DNA of 13,288 nt from Bacteroidales bacterium (GCA_017551425.1 JAFZLQ010000032.1:1-13288); one strand, 5' to 3'. Shown: positions 6,621 through 13,288, counted from the stretch's first letter. Numbers and translations: made by a program. Notes: a model not told the origin generated them from the sequence alone.

Positions 6621-9178
6621 AACTGAGTTACAGCTGGTTAAAGGATTATTTGAAGTGCGATCTCACCCCCGCCCAGGTTGCGGAGGCCATGACATCCATA
6701 GGCATAGAGGTGGATTCGCTGGAAGAGACCGAGGAGATTCCCGGCGGCCTTGCCGGAGTCGTCGTGGCGCACGTACTTGAGTGCGAGCCCCATCCGGACA
6801 GCGACCATCTGCATGTCACCAGGGTCGATACCGGTTCCGGCGAGCCCGTCACCGTAGTTTGCGGCGCCCCCAACGTAGCAGCCGGCCAGAAGGTCCTGCT
6901 TGCGCAGATAGGCACCGTGCTCCCCGGAGACTTCAAGATCAAGAAATCCAAGATACGCGGAATCGAGTCCTTCGGCATGATCTGCGCCGAGGACGAGCTC
7001 GGTATCGGCACCAGCCACGATGGCATCATGGTGCTGCCGGAAGATGCCGTGGTGGGTACGCCCGCAAAGGAGTATCTCCATCTCAAGACGGAGGCTGTCA
7101 TAGAATACGAAATCACCGCCAACCGCGTTGATGCGGCATCCCACTGGGGCGTCGCCCGCGACCTCTACGCCTGGTGCGTGGTCAACAACGTTCCCGCGGA
7201 GCTGGTTGCGCCAGGAGATTCTTCCGCTTCGCGTCAGAATGACAGCTCTGTCATCCGAAGCGACAGCTCTGCCATCCGAAGCGACAGCTCTGCCATCCGA
7301 AGCGCCAGCTCTGCCATCCTGAGCGACAGCTCTGTCATCCTGAGCGCCAGCGAAGGATCTTCCTCAGGCATCCCCGTGGAGGTCCAGACCCCCGACGGAG
7401 CACCCCGCTACACGGGCCTCACGATACGCGGCATCAAGGTAGGGCCGTCCCCCGAGTGGATGCAGAAGCGCCTCATGAGCATAGGCAGCCATCCCATCAA
7501 CAATATCGTCGATATCTCAAACTACGTGCTCTTCGAGCTCGGCCAGCCCCTTCACACCTTCGACGCGGCAAAGATACGCGGCGGCAGGGTGATAGTCCGC
7601 AGGGCTGCGGAGGGAGAGACCATCCGCACCCTCGACGGCATTGAGCGCAAGCTCCGCAGTACGGATGTAGTGATTGCCGATTCCGAGGGCCCGATGTGCA
7701 TAGGCGGCGTCTTCGGAGGAGAAGACAGCGGCGTGACCGAAGGTACCACCGACGTCTTCCTCGAGTGCGCCTACTTCGATCCGGCATCCATACGCCGTAC
7801 CGCCAAGAGCCAGGGCCTCCAGACCGACGCCTCCTTCCGTTATGAGCGCGGAGCGGACCCCCTCATCACGCTTGACGCCCTCAAGCGCGCCGCCTCCCTA
7901 ATCGTCGAATGCGCCGGAGGCACCATCGCCGGAGATATCCAGGAAGTCTGCCCCAAGCTCCCCGAGCGCGCCCGTATCGATCTGGATTTCAACCGCATAC
8001 GCCGTTTCATCGGCAAGGATATCAGCACTCCCGACATGCTCCGCATACTCGAGGCGCTGAACTACGAATTCGTCTCCCGTGAGGCGGAGACCGCCGTGGT
8101 GCTGGCCCCTTCGTACATGGTGGACGTCACCCGCGAGTGCGACGTGGTGGAGGAAATCCTCCGTATCTACGGATACAACAACATCGACCTGCCGCATCAC
8201 ATGAAGATGTCCGTGGCGCCGTCTCCCAACCCCGATCCCGAGGCCATACGCAACCGCGTCTCCTCGTTCTTCGCGTCCAACGGCTTCACGGAGATAATGA
8301 ACAACTCGCTCACCCGCAAGGATTACTACACAAAGCTTCAGACCTTCCCCGCGGAGGCTTGCGTGGAGATAGTCAATCCGCTGAGCCAGGAGCTCAACGT
8401 CATGCGCCAGACGCTCATTCTGGGCGGGCTCGAGGTTATCGCATACAACCTCAACCGTCAGATAGGCTCGCTCCGCACCTTCGAGTACGGCAACGTATAT
8501 CGCAGGTTCCCCGACCGCGACATCACCAAGCTCGAGGCTTACGAGGAGCATGCCTGCTTCTGCCTCATGATGACCGGCACACCGGACAAATCCTGGAAGG
8601 AAGCCCCCGCAAAGAGCGATTTCTTCTGCCTCAAGGGCTACGTTGAGCTGCTTCTGCGCCGCTACGGAGCCGACCTGTACCAGCTGTTCACCGAGCCCGC
8701 CCCCGCAGATATCTTCTCGGACGGCGTCAGCTTCTCGCTGCCCGGCAAGGGAGGCAAGCTCGTGACCATAGGCATCGTGTCGCCCGCACTCTGCAAGAGC
8801 TTCGGCATCAAACAGCAGGTCGTGGCCGCAGAGATCAACTGGCCCGTGCTGTTCGAGCTCGTGCGCAGGGACAAGGTGGCATTCAAGGAAATGCCCCGCT
8901 TCCCCGAGGTGCGCAGGGACCTTGCCCTCCTGCTCGACGAGAGCGTGTCTTATGCAGACCTCCGCAGCGCTGCCTTCAAACAGGCCCGCAAGCTGCTCAG
9001 GCAGGTAGGGTTGTTCGACGTATATCGCGGCGACAAGATTCCCGCCGGCAAGAAGCAGTATGCACTCAGCTTCGTCATCCAGGACGAGGAGCGTACGCTC
9101 ACGGACGCCGACACCGAGCGCCTGATGGACCGCCTGCTGGAAATGTTCAAGAAAGACTTCGGCGCCGTCCTGCGATGA
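6617..9178 (+). CDS. pheT: Phenylalanine--tRNA ligase beta subunit, with an in-frame repeat insert
   Basis: This is the beta chain of the alpha2-beta2 phenylalanyl-tRNA synthetase; it contributes tRNA binding and editing. The protein has 853 residues, somewhat long for the family. Domains in order: N-terminal B1 part (MKLSYSWLKDYL); tRNA-binding OB fold about 42-155 (PHPDSDHLHVTRVD, VCGAPNV, GMICAEDELGIG); the ANRVDAASHWGVARDL segment (168-182) that opens B3/B4; then a repeat-encoded insert (residues about 200-249); B3/B4 editing region (RYTGLTIRGIKV, NNIVDISNYVLFELGQPLH); B5 about 452-520; catalytic-like core; and the FDX-ACB anticodon-binding domain about 757-853 (MPRFPEVRRDLALLL to the end). 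The insert (serine-rich DSSAIRS units) sits in a linker between domains and keeps the frame, so the enzyme is probably functional. Both ends overlap neighbours as ATGA. The alpha subunit gene is not in this window. Confidence 0.96.
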   Translation: MKLSYSWLKDYLKCDLTPAQVAEAMTSIGIEVDSLEETEEIPGGLAGVVVAHVLECEPHPDSDHLHVTRVDTGSGEPVTVVCGAPNVAAGQKVLLAQIGTVLPGDFKIKKSKIRGIESFGMICAEDELGIGTSHDGIMVLPEDAVVGTPAKEYLHLKTEAVIEYEITANRVDAASHWGVARDLYAWCVVNNVPAELVAPGDSSASRQNDSSVIRSDSSAIRSDSSAIRSASSAILSDSSVILSASEGSSSGIPVEVQTPDGAPRYTGLTIRGIKVGPSPEWMQKRLMSIGSHPINNIVDISNYVLFELGQPLHTFDAAKIRGGRVIVRRAAEGETIRTLDGIERKLRSTDVVIADSEGPMCIGGVFGGEDSGVTEGTTDVFLECAYFDPASIRRTAKSQGLQTDASFRYERGADPLITLDALKRAASLIVECAGGTIAGDIQEVCPKLPERARIDLDFNRIRRFIGKDISTPDMLRILEALNYEFVSREAETAVVLAPSYMVDVTRECDVVEEILRIYGYNNIDLPHHMKMSVAPSPNPDPEAIRNRVSSFFASNGFTEIMNNSLTRKDYYTKLQTFPAEACVEIVNPLSQELNVMRQTLILGGLEVIAYNLNRQIGSLRTFEYGNVYRRFPDRDITKLEAYEEHACFCLMMTGTPDKSWKEAPAKSDFFCLKGYVELLLRRYGADLYQLFTEPAPADIFSDGVSFSLPGKGGKLVTIGIVSPALCKSFGIKQQVVAAEINWPVLFELVRRDKVAFKEMPRFPEVRRDLALLLDESVSYADLRSAAFKQARKLLRQVGLFDVYRGDKIPAGKKQYALSFVIQDEERTLTDADTERLMDRLLEMFKKDFGAVLR
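7216..7360. repeat. Palindromic repeat element inserted in frame in pheT
   Basis: The left end (7216-7244, starting AGATTCTTCCGCTTCGCG and ending CAGAATGACA) is an imperfect reverse complement of the right end (7333-7360, TGTCATCCTGAGCG then AGCGAAGGATCT). Between them lie copies of a 21-bp unit. The end sequence resembles a dispersed, mostly intergenic bacterial repeat of the form GTCATcCTGAGCG...CGAAGgATCT that I recall from many genomes. Here it is translated as a serine-rich linker. Exact borders are uncertain by several bases. Confidence 0.75.
7241..7345 (+). repeat. Five tandem 21-bp units (7-residue DSSAIRS repeat)
   Basis: Five units start at 7241, 7262, 7283, 7304 and 7325. They read DSSVIRS, DSSAIRS, DSSAIRS, ASSAILS and DSSVILS. 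Units 2 and 3 are identical at DNA level. Units 4 and 5 end CATCCTGAGC where units 1-3 end CATCCGAAGC. The unit length is a multiple of three, so gain or loss of a copy would keep pheT in frame. Confidence 0.93.
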
Positions 9179-9834
9179 GAATCCGCGCCTGTCATATAGC
9201 GTGCGCCCTTTTGCTGGGTCTCCTGCTGGCTTCCTGCGGCGGGCGGCCCCGCATCATCCCCCGCGCCACCATGACAGACATCTTCGCGGACATGTTTCTG
9301 GCCGACCAGTGGATAAGGGACCACTCCGACGAGCGCAAGAGGGCGGATACGAGCCTCTTCTACGATCCCATCTTCGCACGCTACGGTTACACCTTCGAGG
9401 ATTACGACGCCACGATGAAGCGCTATCTGGAGGATCCCGACAAATTCTCCAGGATCTTCCGCGACGCGGCCGCCAAGCTCAAGAAAAAGGAGGCCCTGTA
9501 CGAAAAGAAGGCAAAACAGGTCAAGGATATAAGGGATTTCAACAATTACTTCAAGAACAAGTATTCATCAGTGGATTTTGACGCAGATACTATTCTTTGG
9601 TCGCTGCCGGACACCGTGAGGCTGGATTCCCTCACCCTGGATTCCCTGAGGCGAGATTCGCTTTTCCGCGATTCCGTGCTTCGCGAGTCCTTCCGCCTGG
9701 ATTCCCTGCGCCGGGATTCGCTCATGCGTGACTCCCTCATCCGCAAGAAGGCTTCCCTCGATTCCTCCCGCGTGCTGAGCAGGGCGAGGCGTGTAAGAAA
9801 GCAGGAAATGACAATTAACCAAATAAATAAATAA
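9175..9834 (+). CDS. DUF4296 lipoprotein with a C-terminal pentapeptide-repeat tail
   Basis: The protein has 219 residues. A signal peptide with a lipobox ends LLLASC, with C21 as the predicted lipidated cysteine, so it is an envelope lipoprotein. Residues about 28-115 (PRATMTDIFADMFLADQWIR, YGYTFEDYDATMKRYLEDPD) match DUF4296, a Bacteroidota family of unknown function. A lysine-rich helical stretch follows (about 98-128). The tail (149-189) is eight pentapeptides of the form [LR][DE]S[LVF]x, and the C-terminus is basic. The ATG overlaps the pheT stop as ATGA, and deoC starts 5 bases after its stop. Co-transcription with ftsY, pheT and deoC does not reveal its job. The domain assignment is from pattern memory. 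Confidence 0.88.
   Translation: MRIRACHIACALLLGLLLASCGGRPRIIPRATMTDIFADMFLADQWIRDHSDERKRADTSLFYDPIFARYGYTFEDYDATMKRYLEDPDKFSRIFRDAAAKLKKKEALYEKKAKQVKDIRDFNNYFKNKYSSVDFDADTILWSLPDTVRLDSLTLDSLRRDSLFRDSVLRESFRLDSLRRDSLMRDSLIRKKASLDSSRVLSRARRVRKQEMTINQINK
9622..9741 (+). repeat. Eight tandem 15-bp units coding [LR][DE]S[LVF]x
   Basis: From residue 150 the five-residue units are LDSLT, LDSLR, RDSLF, RDSVL, RESFR, LDSLR, RDSLM and RDSLI. The acidic-Ser pair recurs exactly every five residues at 151, 156, 161, 166, 171, 176, 181 and 186. DNA identity between units is moderate (gattccctg-like cores), so the repeat is old or selected at protein level. Confidence 0.9.
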
Positions 9835-9839
9835 GTATT

Positions 9840-10730
9840 ATGGATTATCTTGATAAATACGGCTACAAGCCCGACCAGGAGAAAATCGCCGCCGCCCTAG
9901 CCGCCGTGGCCGATAATCTCGACAACGCATCCACTCCCGAAGCCCTCAGGCAGTGCTTCGCGGCAATGGATCTCACCACCCTCCGCACCAACGATACCCC
10001 CGAGTACGTACGTGCGTTCGTGGAGAAAGTGAACAGATTCCCCGAATCGTTCCCCGGCTATCCCGAGCCCGCATCCATCTGCGTATATCCCAACTTCGCA
10101 GGCGTGGTGCGTTCCACCAAGACCAGTGAGTCGCTGCACGTAACCTGCGTCTCCAGCTGCTTCCCCTCCGCCCAGAGCTTCCTTGAGGTCAAGGTGCGCG
10201 AGTGCGAACTTGCAGTGCTCGAAGGCGCCGACGAAATCGATATAGTCCTGGCTCTCAATTCCTTCCTTGCCGGCGACTATGAAGCCGCATACGGAGAGAT
10301 CGTGGCAATGAAGAACGCCATAGACAAGGCCGCAGCTACCGTCAGGCGCAACGTCACCCTCAAGGTCATCCTCGAGACCGGTCTTCTCAAGACCCCCGAG
10401 AACATCGCCCGCGCATCCTTCCTCGCCATGGAGGCAGGCGCCGACTTCATCAAGACATCCACCGGAAAGGTCGATGTGAACGCCACTCCCGAGGCCGCAT
10501 ACGTAATGTGCGAGGCAATCCGCCGTTACTACGAGGTCTCCGGACGCAAGGTCGGTTTCAAGGCCGCCGGCGGCGTCTCCAACGCTAAGGACGCGGTGTA
10601 TTATTACTCCATCGTCAATGCGGTCCTGGGCCAGGCATGGCTCTGCACCGAGCTCTTCAGACTCGGTGTCAGCCGCCTCGGCAACAGCCTGGTGAGCGCG
10701 ATCGAGGGCACCACGGTCTCCTACTTCTAA
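9840..10730 (+). CDS. deoC: Deoxyribose-phosphate aldolase
   Basis: This class I aldolase cleaves 2-deoxyribose 5-phosphate into glyceraldehyde 3-phosphate and acetaldehyde in deoxynucleoside breakdown; it is cytoplasmic. The protein has 296 residues, a little longer than E. coli DeoC through an N-terminal extension (1-38). The Schiff-base lysine is K205 in ADFIKTSTGK. The proton-relay lysine is K241 in GFKAAGGVS. The conserved acidic residue is D133 or D135 in GADEIDIVLALN. Other family segments are ICVYPNFAGVV and KVILETGLL. The start ATG follows the DUF4296 stop by 5 bases, so it is the last gene of the ftsY operon, closed by the terminator at 10770-10800. No other deo genes are adjacent. 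Confidence 0.96.
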   Translation: MDYLDKYGYKPDQEKIAAALAAVADNLDNASTPEALRQCFAAMDLTTLRTNDTPEYVRAFVEKVNRFPESFPGYPEPASICVYPNFAGVVRSTKTSESLHVTCVSSCFPSAQSFLEVKVRECELAVLEGADEIDIVLALNSFLAGDYEAAYGEIVAMKNAIDKAAATVRRNVTLKVILETGLLKTPENIARASFLAMEAGADFIKTSTGKVDVNATPEAAYVMCEAIRRYYEVSGRKVGFKAAGGVSNAKDAVYYYSIVNAVLGQAWLCTELFRLGVSRLGNSLVSAIEGTTVSYF

Positions 10731-10769
10731 AAAATCAGCCCGTTTTTCAGCGGGACGCGTTTTTTGAAT

Positions 10770-10800
10770 CGGCCTCCGGCAAGCACCGGGGGCCGGTTTT
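10770..10800 (+). terminator. Intrinsic terminator after deoC
   Basis: The stem CGGCCTCCGG (10770-10779) pairs with CCGGGGGCCG (10786-10795) with one U-G wobble and a 6-base loop, followed by GTTTT. A weaker hairpin just upstream (CCCG at about 10739-10742 with CGGG at 10751-10754) leads to a run of six T at 10760-10765. Either or both may end the ftsY-pheT-deoC transcript. Confidence 0.82.
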
Positions 10801-10843
10801 GCATTTAAGTGTTACAATCCGGGATTAAACGGATAATTATTCC

Positions 10844-10851
10844 CAACTTTG
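10844..10851 (+). promoter_or_regulatory. Possible -7 promoter element for the lipoprotein/DUF3575 unit
   Basis: CAACTTTG differs in one base from TAnnTTTG and lies 21 bases before the ATG at 10873. I see no good TTTG at the right distance upstream, so support is weak. Some promoter is expected here because a terminator precedes it. Confidence 0.35.
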
Positions 10852-10872
10852 CAGTGACTAAAACATACGACT

Positions 10873-12456
10873 ATGAGAAACATCTTTTTATTGTTCGCCA
10901 CCGCGCTGGCCCTTGCCTCATGCACCGGCAGGGAATACCTCAACTGGAACGTCCCCGTCAGCGGGGAAGAAGGCTTCTCCCACGACGAGATTATCCTCGG
11001 GGAGCAACTGCCCGACCCTTATTCAGTGGATAACATGTCCAAGGCCCTGGCCTCCGTCTATCCTGCAGGAGCGGGGCGTGCTGGAGTGGAACCCACGGAC
11101 TATTACGTACGTTTTCTGCCAAAGGACGAAGCGCAGATGCGCGAGCTCGCGGATCTGGGGGTGGAACTGATCGACCACCCCCTTGATTACCGCATAGTAC
11201 GCGAGGGAGACTGGTACCACGACCCTTCGGTCCCGGAAGGGGAGATCACCTGGCAGTATGCCGTGGTGCCGGTTGGGTTCGACTTCCCCAAGAGTATAAG
11301 GTACGAGCGTCTTGACGATTGCTATCTGCCGGAACACGCCCCTGCGACCAAAGCTGACGGCATAGACTGGGACGCCGTGGAACGTGAGGCTTTCAGGCTT
11401 ACCGGCAATGCCGGCATGCTGCTGCCCGCCACGCGCGAGGGATCATCCGCCGTCATGCCCCGTGGGCGCATAGGCGTAATCGACCCGGATTATGACTCCG
11501 AGCCCATTGGGGTGAAGGGCGTAAAGGTGTGCTGCAACGCCTTTGTGAAGATTGCCGTCTGCTATACAGACGACGAGGGCTATTACCGTATGAGCAAGAG
11601 CTTTTCGTCCGACGTGCGCTACAGGATAGTGTTCCAGAACATCAAAGGCTTCAGCCAGGGTATCAACTATATCCTGATTCCCCTGTCCGTATCGACCATG
11701 GGCGAGGGGCCGGCCAGCGGGCTGGACCTGACGGTTGACTGCTATTCGGAGCGCAAACTTTTCCTGCGCTGCGTCGTCAACAATGCCGGGTACGACTACA
11801 TAGCCGCATCCCGCGCGTCCTCAGGAGCCCTTCCGGCGCCGCCCAGGGATCTGCGCGTCTGGAACTTCGAACTGCTTGACTGCGAGCTCGTTACGATGAT
11901 GCATCACGGCGTGCTCATAGAGACCATGGCCTCGCTGGCCGACGTCCCCAAGGAGTATCAGGCCCTTATGAAACTGTGCCAGGGAGACGTGCTTCTGGGG
12001 CATTCCCGCGAAGAGACTTATGCCGATGTGTATGCCCGCGCCACGCATGTCTTCGCCCATGCCGGGCATTTCACGCGCACGGACAAGGACTGGTGGTGGA
12101 ATTACCTGGAGTACTGCCTGCGATCGTACGTGAGCTCGGGATTCGAGAATTCCTACGGCGTGCAGGGGGATGCGGGATGCGAATATGCGGAGATTGCGGA
12201 GATGTATGCCTACTACTGCCAGAACGTGCTGATGCAGAGGCGTTATTCCGGATCTTATGAGATTGCCGGGACTGACGGCTGGTTCTGCCCGCAGCTTCTC
12301 ATGTACCTGGACGACAGGGGACTGGGGCTGGAGCAGCTCTCCCCCCTGTTCACCGCTGATGTGGAGAGCATAGAAGTGCTGCATGCCAAGCTTCTCAGCT
12401 ACTATCCCCAGTTCAAGACAGTCATTAACGAGGCTTTTGCCAGATACGATAAATAG
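10873..12456 (+). CDS. Large envelope lipoprotein with HxxxHxxH motif, function unknown
   Basis: The protein has 527 residues. A signal peptide with lipobox LALASC predicts lipidation at C17. Residues about 197-256 (GRIGVIDPDYDSEPIGVKGV, DDEGYYRMSKSF, YRIVFQ) resemble a carboxypeptidase-regulatory-like beta sandwich: a G-x-V-x-D opening, a PIxGVxV strand and a D-x-x-GYY turn. The C-terminal part (about 330-527) is helical and contains THVFAHAGHF (H392, H396, H399), followed 38 residues later by the Glu-rich EYAEIAEMYAYY (E437, E440, E443). This layout recalls zinc metalloproteases of the HExxH kind, but the catalytic Glu position after H392 is valine. It may be a metal-binding or inactive relative. 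I cannot assign a family with certainty. The next gene starts 6 bases after its stop. Confidence 0.85.
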   Translation: MRNIFLLFATALALASCTGREYLNWNVPVSGEEGFSHDEIILGEQLPDPYSVDNMSKALASVYPAGAGRAGVEPTDYYVRFLPKDEAQMRELADLGVELIDHPLDYRIVREGDWYHDPSVPEGEITWQYAVVPVGFDFPKSIRYERLDDCYLPEHAPATKADGIDWDAVEREAFRLTGNAGMLLPATREGSSAVMPRGRIGVIDPDYDSEPIGVKGVKVCCNAFVKIAVCYTDDEGYYRMSKSFSSDVRYRIVFQNIKGFSQGINYILIPLSVSTMGEGPASGLDLTVDCYSERKLFLRCVVNNAGYDYIAASRASSGALPAPPRDLRVWNFELLDCELVTMMHHGVLIETMASLADVPKEYQALMKLCQGDVLLGHSREETYADVYARATHVFAHAGHFTRTDKDWWWNYLEYCLRSYVSSGFENSYGVQGDAGCEYAEIAEMYAYYCQNVLMQRRYSGSYEIAGTDGWFCPQLLMYLDDRGLGLEQLSPLFTADVESIEVLHAKLLSYYPQFKTVINEAFARYDK

Positions 12457-12462
12457 AAAGCT

Positions 12463-13011
12463 ATGAAAAACTTGATAACGGCGGCCGCAGGGCTTCTGGT
12501 GTGTGTGGGCGCTTTTGCGCAGAACTTCGCTTTGTCCACCAACGTTGTGGATTATGCGGAGTTGGGGACGATGAATCTGGAAGCATCCTGCGGCATAGCC
12601 CGCCGTTGGACCTTATCGGCGGGCGTTAAGTACAATCCCTTTACATGGGGTGAGGGGCACAACGAAAAAACGGACCGCCAGCGCAGCCTGGAGGCGGGAG
12701 CCCGGTTCTGGCCGTGGCACGTCTATTCAGGCTGGTGGCTTGGCGGCAAGCTCAAGTACCAGGAATTCAACCGGGGCGGATTCGTCTCGCAGCAGACTAC
12801 CGAGGGAGACCGCTACGGCGGAGGCCTCTCAGGCGGCTATACAATTATGCTGAACCCTCACCTGAACCTCGATATCGGACTTGGACTGTGGACGGGATAT
12901 GAGAAATATACGGTTTACGAATGTGTCCGCTGCGGCCGCACCGTAGGCGGGGGGGAGCGCTTCTTCGTTCTCCCCAACGACATCCAACTCTCGATAGCCT
13001 ATATTTTCTAA
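12463..13011 (+). CDS. DUF3575-like outer-membrane beta-barrel protein
   Basis: The protein has 182 residues. A signal peptide ends at about GAFA, with Q20 as the predicted first mature residue. The mature part starts FALSTNVVDYAELGTMNLEA and continues RRWTLSAGVKYNPFTW, which is the DUF3575 pattern (N-x-x-x-L-G-T-x-N-x-E, then W-x-L and YNPF). Alternating strands (WWLGGKLKYQEF, GGGLSGGYTIML, LNLDIGLGLWTGYEKY) and a terminal phenylalanine (LSIAYIF) fit a small outer-membrane barrel of about eight strands. An extracellular-type loop carries CVRCG. It is translated 6 bases after the upstream lipoprotein gene, so the two likely act together at the cell surface. Some DUF3575 genes neighbour fimbrial loci in Bacteroidales; no fimbrial gene is seen here. 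Confidence 0.87.
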   Translation: MKNLITAAAGLLVCVGAFAQNFALSTNVVDYAELGTMNLEASCGIARRWTLSAGVKYNPFTWGEGHNEKTDRQRSLEAGARFWPWHVYSGWWLGGKLKYQEFNRGGFVSQQTTEGDRYGGGLSGGYTIMLNPHLNLDIGLGLWTGYEKYTVYECVRCGRTVGGGERFFVLPNDIQLSIAYIF

Positions 13012-13030
13012 TATCACATTTTTGTGCTAT
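13011..13030. promoter_or_regulatory. Inverted repeat before hicA (candidate antitoxin operator)
   Basis: ATATCACATTTTTGTGCTAT pairs CACA with TGTG around four T, and the outer ATA with TAT, with one mismatch. It overlaps the upstream edge of the hicA -7 box. HicB antitoxins commonly repress their own promoter through such sites. Function here is inferred. Confidence 0.4.
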
Positions 13031-13035
13031 ATTTG
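13028..13035 (+). promoter_or_regulatory. -7 promoter element of hicAB
   Basis: TATATTTG is a full match to TAnnTTTG. It lies 17 bases before the hicA ATG, predicting a leader of about 12 bases. The upstream -33 position holds only TTTT (13004-13007), so the -33 element is weak. Confidence 0.6.
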
Positions 13036-13052
13036 TAACGCCTAAACGAATT

Positions 13053-13232
13053 ATGACGTGGAACGAACTGAGAAAGCTGGCCGTCAAGAAAGGCTGGCTA
13101 TTCCTCCGGCACGGTGGAAAACACGATGTGTACGTTAAAGAAGGAAAGAAGATACTAATTGAGAGGCATTGGTCACAAGAAGTAAGGTATGGAATGCTTT
13201 TAAAGTTGCTGTATATTATTAATAATGAGTAA
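13053..13232 (+). CDS. hicA: HicA family toxin (mRNA interferase)
   Basis: The protein has 59 residues, the usual size of HicA, a small dsRBD-fold ribonuclease that cleaves mRNA when free of its antitoxin. It reads MTWNELRKLAVKKGWLFLRH, then GGKHDVYVKEGKKILIERHW and SQEVRYGMLLKLLYIINNE. The expected active-site histidine is H24 in GGKHDVY (the GSHxxY/F position), and the RHxxxEVxxG segment matches the family's PxHxxxELxxG. The frame is open further upstream, into the DUF3575 gene, but ATG 13053 lies just after the promoter and starts at the conserved domain edge. Its second half is visibly more AT-rich than the neighbouring genes, which fits an accessory origin. hicB overlaps its last 8 bases. 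Confidence 0.9.
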   Translation: MTWNELRKLAVKKGWLFLRHGGKHDVYVKEGKKILIERHWSQEVRYGMLLKLLYIINNE

Positions 13233-13288
13233 GATTATTGTAGTCATAGAGAAAGACGGGAACGGCTTCGGCGCTTTCTCGTCAAATA
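13225..13288 (+). CDS. hicB: HicB family antitoxin, N-terminal part (cut by window end)
   Basis: The ATG at 13225 overlaps the end of hicA by 8 bases. The visible 21 residues, MSKIIVVIEKDGNGFGAFSS and N, match the start of HicB (K-I-x-V-x-I-E-K-x-x-x-G-[FY]-G-A-[FY]), the partial RNase H-like fold that binds HicA. The DNA-binding C-terminal domain, which would autoregulate the operon, lies beyond the window. Confidence 0.85.
   Translation, partial: MSKIIVVIEKDGNGFGAFSSN

Noticed and set aside
7241..7345. CRISPR array
   Set aside because: The 21-bp units are directly contiguous without spacers, are in frame with pheT, and no cas genes are near.
13011..13035. Terminator after the DUF3575 gene
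   Set aside because: The CACA-TTTT-TGTG hairpin is short and AT-rich with no clean T-run after it. Overlap with the hicA promoter makes an operator role more likely.
12921..13052. Upstream extension of hicA to 103 residues
   Set aside because: The extension overlaps the DUF3575 gene and the hicAB promoter, and it has no HicA similarity.

Overview
The window reads as a piece of a fairly GC-rich Bacteroidota chromosome, most likely order Bacteroidales. Grounds: promoter-like motifs of the Bacteroidetes type (TAnnTTTG with an upstream TTTG), almost no Shine-Dalgarno sequences, Bacteroidetes-specific families (DUF4295/bL38, DUF4296, DUF3575), LASC-type lipoproteins, a SPase I with a large insertion, and the orders thrS-infC-rpmI-rplT and rpmB-rpmG-DUF4295-ftsY. 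I cannot name the genus.

Layout. 1-2904 (+) is a translation and secretion cluster: the end of thrS, infC (sharing one base with thrS), a long hairpin, rpmI, rplT and lepB. 2905-3662 (+) has its own promoter and carries rpmB, rpmG and a 53-residue DUF4295/bL38 gene, ending in a strong hairpin terminator. 3661-5685 (-) is a convergent accessory gene that interrupts this housekeeping neighbourhood. It encodes a membrane protein with about four helices, two Rossmann-like regions of TrkA/RCK type and a C-terminal ryanodine-receptor-type (RyR) domain. It shares a very compact, overlapping divergent promoter region with ftsY.

5742-10730 (+) is one tightly packed operon: ftsY, pheT, a DUF4296 lipoprotein gene and deoC. 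The first three genes overlap by ATGA, and a terminator follows deoC. pheT carries an in-frame insert of about 145 bp whose ends are inverted repeats of each other and whose core is five copies of a 21-bp unit. It looks like a translated palindromic repeat element. The DUF4296 protein has a second, independent repeat tail made of eight pentapeptides.

10873-13011 (+) is a two-gene unit for the cell envelope: a 527-residue lipoprotein with an HxxxHxxH motif, and a DUF3575-type outer-membrane barrel protein. 13053-13288 (+) begins a hicA-hicB toxin-antitoxin pair with its own promoter and a possible operator; hicB runs off the window.

The genes mostly serve protein synthesis (ThrRS, IF3, L35, L20, L28, L33, bL38, PheRS beta) and membrane targeting and processing (FtsY, SPase I), with accessory envelope, nucleotide-sensing and toxin-antitoxin genes between and after them. 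No stretch over 300 bases lacks a gene, and I saw no tRNA, rRNA, IS element or CRISPR array.
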